Below are positions 61,277 to 64,000 of a stretch of 64,000 bases of DNA, piece by piece; within the stretch, counting starts at the first letter, position 1; the number at the start of each line of letters is the position of its first letter. The stretch spans positions 1,984,001 through 2,048,000 of the forward strand of contig NZ_CP099222.1 in NCBI RefSeq assembly GCF_029717145.1. Reading direction: 5' to 3'. The notes below the pieces were generated by a model. The model saw only the letters and a program-made list of their open reading frames with translations. It made no database searches and was not told the DNA's origin. The DNA comes from Citrobacter freundii. GTDB lineage: Bacteria; Pseudomonadota; Gammaproteobacteria; Enterobacterales; Enterobacteriaceae. The position numbers were made by a program, and so were the translations under genes.

Positions 61277-61852
61277 ATGGAATACTTTGATATCCGCAAA
61301 ATGCCGGTCAATCTTTGGCGCAATGGTGCGGGTGAAACGCGAGAGATTTGTTGTTTTCCGCCAGCGACCCGCGATTTTCACTGGCGGGCAAGCATCGCGT
61401 CCATTGCCGCGAACGGTGAGTTTTCTCTTTTCCCGGGCGTAGAGCGAGTGATTACCCTGCTGGAAGGAGGCGAAGTGACTCTGGAAGGTGCCAATCCCTT
61501 CAGCCATACCCTGAAACAGCATCAACCGTTTACCTTTGCGGGCGATCAGGTAGTCAAAGCCAAACTGACAGAAGGTCAGATGTCGATGGATTTCAATATT
61601 ATGACCCGTCGTGATGTCTGCCAGGCCAAAGTCAGGGTTGCGGATCGAACGTTTACCACCTTTGGTTCGCGCGGCGGCGTGGTGTTTGTGTTAAGCGGAG
61701 CCTGGCAGTTGGGCGATAAGTTACTGACGGCGGACCAGGGCGCATGCTGGCACGACGGCAAGCATACGCTGCGGTTGTTAAAAGCGGAAGGGAAGCTGCT
61801 GTTTAGTGAGATTAACTGGATGCCGGGGCATTCGCCGGATCCAGTTCAATAA
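61277..61852 (+). CDS. ves: HutD/Ves family cupin protein
   Basis: A 191-residue bicupin of the HutD family, colinear with E. coli Ves; function unknown, cold/SOS-type induction has been noted in E. coli. Conserved segments are [13 protein letters not shown] and [20 protein letters not shown] 61277 follows GGAGGG. The last 41 bases overlap the convergent cho gene. Confidence 0.93.
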   Translation: MEYFDIRKMPVNLWRNGAGETREICCFPPATRDFHWRASIASIAANGEFSLFPGVERVITLLEGGEVTLEGANPFSHTLKQHQPFTFAGDQVVKAKLTEGQMSMDFNIMTRRDVCQAKVRVADRTFTTFGSRGGVVFVLSGAWQLGDKLLTADQGACWHDGKHTLRLLKAEGKLLFSEINWMPGHSPDPVQ

Positions 61853-62699
61853 TGTCATAGTGACCGGACATTACCGGCCGGCAGAGAATTTTGTAACCAT
61901 CATGATCGAAGCCGGTGGGCATTCGTGCCAGCGTAGCGGCTTCATCCAGCGATGAAACCGCGCCCAGCCATAGCCAGTTATTGATAATGTGATATTGGGT
62001 CATTTCTGCGCGGCTTTCTTTTAGCGCAATCGCATTGCTCCACGGCCAGCAGAGCACACGCAATCTTTCCAGTGCCGCCATCAGACGCAGATGATGCGCC
62101 TCGGGACTTTCTTTCCCACAGCAGGCTCCGGCGCAACGTTTAAGCGCTGAGCGAAAGCAGGCGCGACCGCGACTTAGCGGCTCCAGTCCCAGCAAACCGT
62201 AGCAAAGCTGGTGCTCGTCGGCGACCGTCTGTAATGCCTGCAGCGCCGCACGCTGGTGTGCAAACAGGCCAAACAGATTCGGGGTCTGTGAAAAATCCAC
62301 ATCGCGCGCGTAGATAACCTGGACGCGTTGATCGGTTAATTGCAGAGCACAGAGTTGGCGAGTGCGGCGCAGGCGCTTATTGAATAAAGGTTGTTGCTCT
62401 TTAATTAGTCGTGCCTCCAGCAACAGGGCACCCATTTCACCCGCCGTGCAAATCCAGGTAATACGTCGGGATTGATGTAGCATGGCCGCTTCGTCTGCGT
62501 TGCGTAGATGCGCCATCACCCGGCTGCGAACATTGATGCTTTTACCGATATAAAGCGGCATGGTGTCACTTTCGCCGTGAAACAGATAAACACCGGGCGT
62601 GGCCGGAAGCGCTTGTAAAAAGGGGCGCAGGTGCTCGGGGTACTCATAAATTGCAGCTGCTTCAAAGGTAATACGAGGGGCTGATTGGCGGCGTACCAC
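61812..62699 (-). CDS. cho: Excinuclease Cho (UvrC homologue)
   Basis: A 295-residue GIY-YIG nuclease making the 3' incision in nucleotide-excision repair as an alternative to UvrC. The nuclease domain spans GVYLFHGE to [13 protein letters not shown] (about 33-60). It lacks the UvrC C-terminal half, as expected. A LexA box lies 15 bases upstream. Confidence 0.95.
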   Translation of the reverse strand: MVRRQSAPRITFEAAAIYEYPEHLRPFLQALPATPGVYLFHGESDTMPLYIGKSINVRSRVMAHLRNADEAAMLHQSRRITWICTAGEMGALLLEARLIKEQQPLFNKRLRRTRQLCALQLTDQRVQVIYARDVDFSQTPNLFGLFAHQRAALQALQTVADEHQLCYGLLGLEPLSRGRACFRSALKRCAGACCGKESPEAHHLRLMAALERLRVLCWPWSNAIALKESRAEMTQYHIINNWLWLGAVSSLDEAATLARMPTGFDHDGYKILCRPVMSGHYDIIELDPANAPASS

Positions 62700-62713
62700 T
62701 GTTTACTCCGGAT

Positions 62714-62733
62714 GCTGGTTATTCATCCAGTAT
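62714..62733 (-). promoter_or_regulatory. LexA box of cho
   Basis: Minus strand TACTGGATGAATAACCAGCA has the CTG-N10-CAG core (62715-62730) and AT-rich centre of an SOS operator, immediately upstream of cho. Confidence 0.88.
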
Positions 62734-62778
62734 AGTAGGCGATTGTTGATTGAAAAAGCAACATGTGTGAAGTTGTTG

Positions 62779-62814
62779 ACGCCGGACATACGAAGCTTTG
62801 TTGCTGTCCGGCGT
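62779..62814. terminator. Hairpin between nadE and cho
   Basis: ACGCCGGACA (62779-62788) pairs exactly with TGTCCGGCGT (62805-62814) around a 16-base loop, 17 bases after the nadE stop. No T tract follows, so it may protect or weakly terminate the nadE message. Confidence 0.5.
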
Positions 62815-62830
62815 TATGCAAGAAGGTGGA

Positions 62831-63661
62831 TTACGCTTTTTTCCAGAAATCGTCAAACACCGTAATGGGCGTGCGACGTTTGTGTTCCGTCTTTAAATAC
62901 CAGCTTTCAATTTTCTTCGCGATAGTATCATCCAGAATTTTGCCTTCCAGATAATCATCAATGTTGTCGTACGTTACGCCTAAGGCGGCTTCATCGGGCA
63001 GAGAAGGGCGATCGTCTTCGAGGTCGGCGGTAGGCGCTTTCTTATATAAGTGCTCCGGACAGCCTAGCGCGGCCAGCAGCTGTTTCCCCTGACGCTTGTT
63101 GAGGCGGAATAGTGGGTTAATGTCGGTGCCGCCATCGCCATATTTGGTGAAAAAGCCGGTAATCGCTTCCGCAGCGTGATCGGTGCCAACCACTACGCCG
63201 CTGGTCATTCCGGCGATGCTGTACTGTGCCTTCATGCGTTCACGGGCTTTTTCATTACCGCGCACAAAATCGCTCAGCTCAATACCGGCTTCACGTAATG
63301 CCTGTTCGCTGGCCAGCACCGCAGCTTTGATATTGACGGTTAACACGCGATCCGGCTGAATGAAGGTGATGGCGTCCTGGCAGTCCTGTTCATCGGCCTG
63401 CACACCGTAAGGGAGGCGCACGGCAATAAACTGCAGCGCGTCGTTCCCGGTCTCGTCGCGCAGCTCTGAAATGGCCATTTGGCATAACTTTCCGGCGAGC
63501 GTTGAATCCTGACCGCCGCTAATCCCTAATACCAGTGATTTCAGGAAAGGATAGGTTTTCAGATAGGATTTCAGAAAATCTACGCTACGGCGAATTTCTT
63601 CTTCTGCATTAATGTGCGGCTGTGCGCCAAGTGCCTGGATTATCTCTTGCTGCAGAGTCAT
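62831..63661 (-). CDS. nadE: NH3-dependent NAD synthetase
   Basis: A 276-residue enzyme completing NAD synthesis from nicotinate adenine dinucleotide. The PP-loop [10 protein letters not shown] (about 47-56) binds ATP. There is no glutaminase domain, so ammonia is the donor, as in E. coli. Functionally linked to pncA in this window, which feeds nicotinate into the same pathway. Confidence 0.97.
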   Translation of the reverse strand: MTLQQEIIQALGAQPHINAEEEIRRSVDFLKSYLKTYPFLKSLVLGISGGQDSTLAGKLCQMAISELRDETGNDALQFIAVRLPYGVQADEQDCQDAITFIQPDRVLTVNIKAAVLASEQALREAGIELSDFVRGNEKARERMKAQYSIAGMTSGVVVGTDHAAEAITGFFTKYGDGGTDINPLFRLNKRQGKQLLAALGCPEHLYKKAPTADLEDDRPSLPDEAALGVTYDNIDDYLEGKILDDTIAKKIESWYLKTEHKRRTPITVFDDFWKKA

Positions 63662-63769
63662 CTAACCCCTCCGAAAAAAATAATGACAAAAAATATGATC
63701 GGTTAAAGCTAACGCGTTGACGTCCAAACGACAAGGGATGCAGCCTGATATCGCAGTTTTTTGTTTTAA

Positions 63770-63896
63770 TATACCCGTCATACTTTGAGTTGCATGTGCG
63801 TCGGCTGCACTCGTTCTCCCCAGTCACTTACTTTAGTAAGCTCCTGGGGATTCGCTCCCTTGCCACCTTCCTGCAACTCGAATTATTTAGGGTATA
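63770..63896. repeat. ERIC (IRU) element, complete
   Basis: Exactly 127 bp with terminal TATACCC/GGGTATA. The conserved centre holds CCCCAGTCACTTACTTTAG and TAAGCTCCTGGGGATTC. It fills most of the nadE-osmE interval (63662-63995). Confidence 0.95.
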
Positions 63897-63995
63897 GATT
63901 TTTCCGAAATGGTCTGAGACTCATCTGTAAGCTTGAAAAATGTGTTGTTGTGCTCCAGGCTTATATAACACGCTGAAAAACAAGAGGACGAGAAA

Positions 63996-64000
63996 ATGAA
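63996..64000 (+). CDS. osmE: Start of next gene, probably osmE (partial)
   Basis: Only ATGAA is present, preceded by AGAGGACGAG as ribosome site. The identity rests on position: osmE, an osmotically inducible lipoprotein gene, follows nadE divergently in E. coli and begins ATGAA. TATATAAC at 63962-63969 could be its -10 region. Confidence 0.5.

Overview
The window is chromosomal DNA of an enterobacterium close to Escherichia, Salmonella and Citrobacter. Nearly every gene has a recognisable E. coli counterpart of about the same length. The backbone from leuE to the first bases of osmE follows the E. coli order (leuE, yeaR-yoaG, yeaQ, yoaJ/K, dgcP ... gapA, msrB ... sppA, ydjA, selD, topB, gdhA, ynj genes, xthA, ast, spy, ves, cho, nadE). 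However, icd sits directly upstream of this block, which is not the K-12 arrangement. That and several accessory genes suggest the Citrobacter/Salmonella side of the family; the species cannot be fixed from this sequence. I saw no rRNA, tRNA, CRISPR array or intact prophage.

Region 1 (1-11.2 kb) holds icd followed by an accessory island. It starts with a complete 768-bp IS1 that lacks a target duplication and abuts a truncated reading frame. Next come a TonB-dependent outer-membrane receptor and, divergent from it, a five-gene nickel/peptide-type ABC importer, then the periplasmic zinc protein ZinT and a YcaC-type hydrolase. A Fur box, a nested operator array and a possible attenuator lie between receptor and importer, and a near-perfect Zur box precedes zinT. 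Together these look like a complete envelope route for a metal-containing ligand.

Region 2 (11.4-31.9 kb) is the leuE-yeaE block. It carries two diguanylate cyclases (dgcP, dgcJ), the nimT/nimR efflux pair, the yeaGH kinase operon with a sigma-54 promoter, and mipA. Insertions relative to K-12 include a formate-dehydrogenase-H homologue with Cys at the selenocysteine position and its own sigma-54 promoter, a lone class-I amidotransferase-like protein, and a methyltransferase/hemerythrin/acetyltransferase operon behind an NsrR-like operator.

Region 3 (31.9-53.7 kb) is housekeeping: yeaD, gapA, msrB, pncA, ansA, sppA, ydjA, selD-topB, gdhA, and the ydjX/Z-ynj cluster. That cluster is rearranged (ynjA moved, ydjY missing, ydjX frameshifted at its 5' end). 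Terminators of gdhA and yeaL are embedded in the coding ends of the convergent genes topB and nimR.

Region 4 (53.7-64 kb) contains the astCADBE arginine-catabolic operon behind a sigma-54 promoter, spy with a BaeR box, ves, SOS-regulated cho, nadE, a complete 127-bp ERIC element and the start of what should be osmE.
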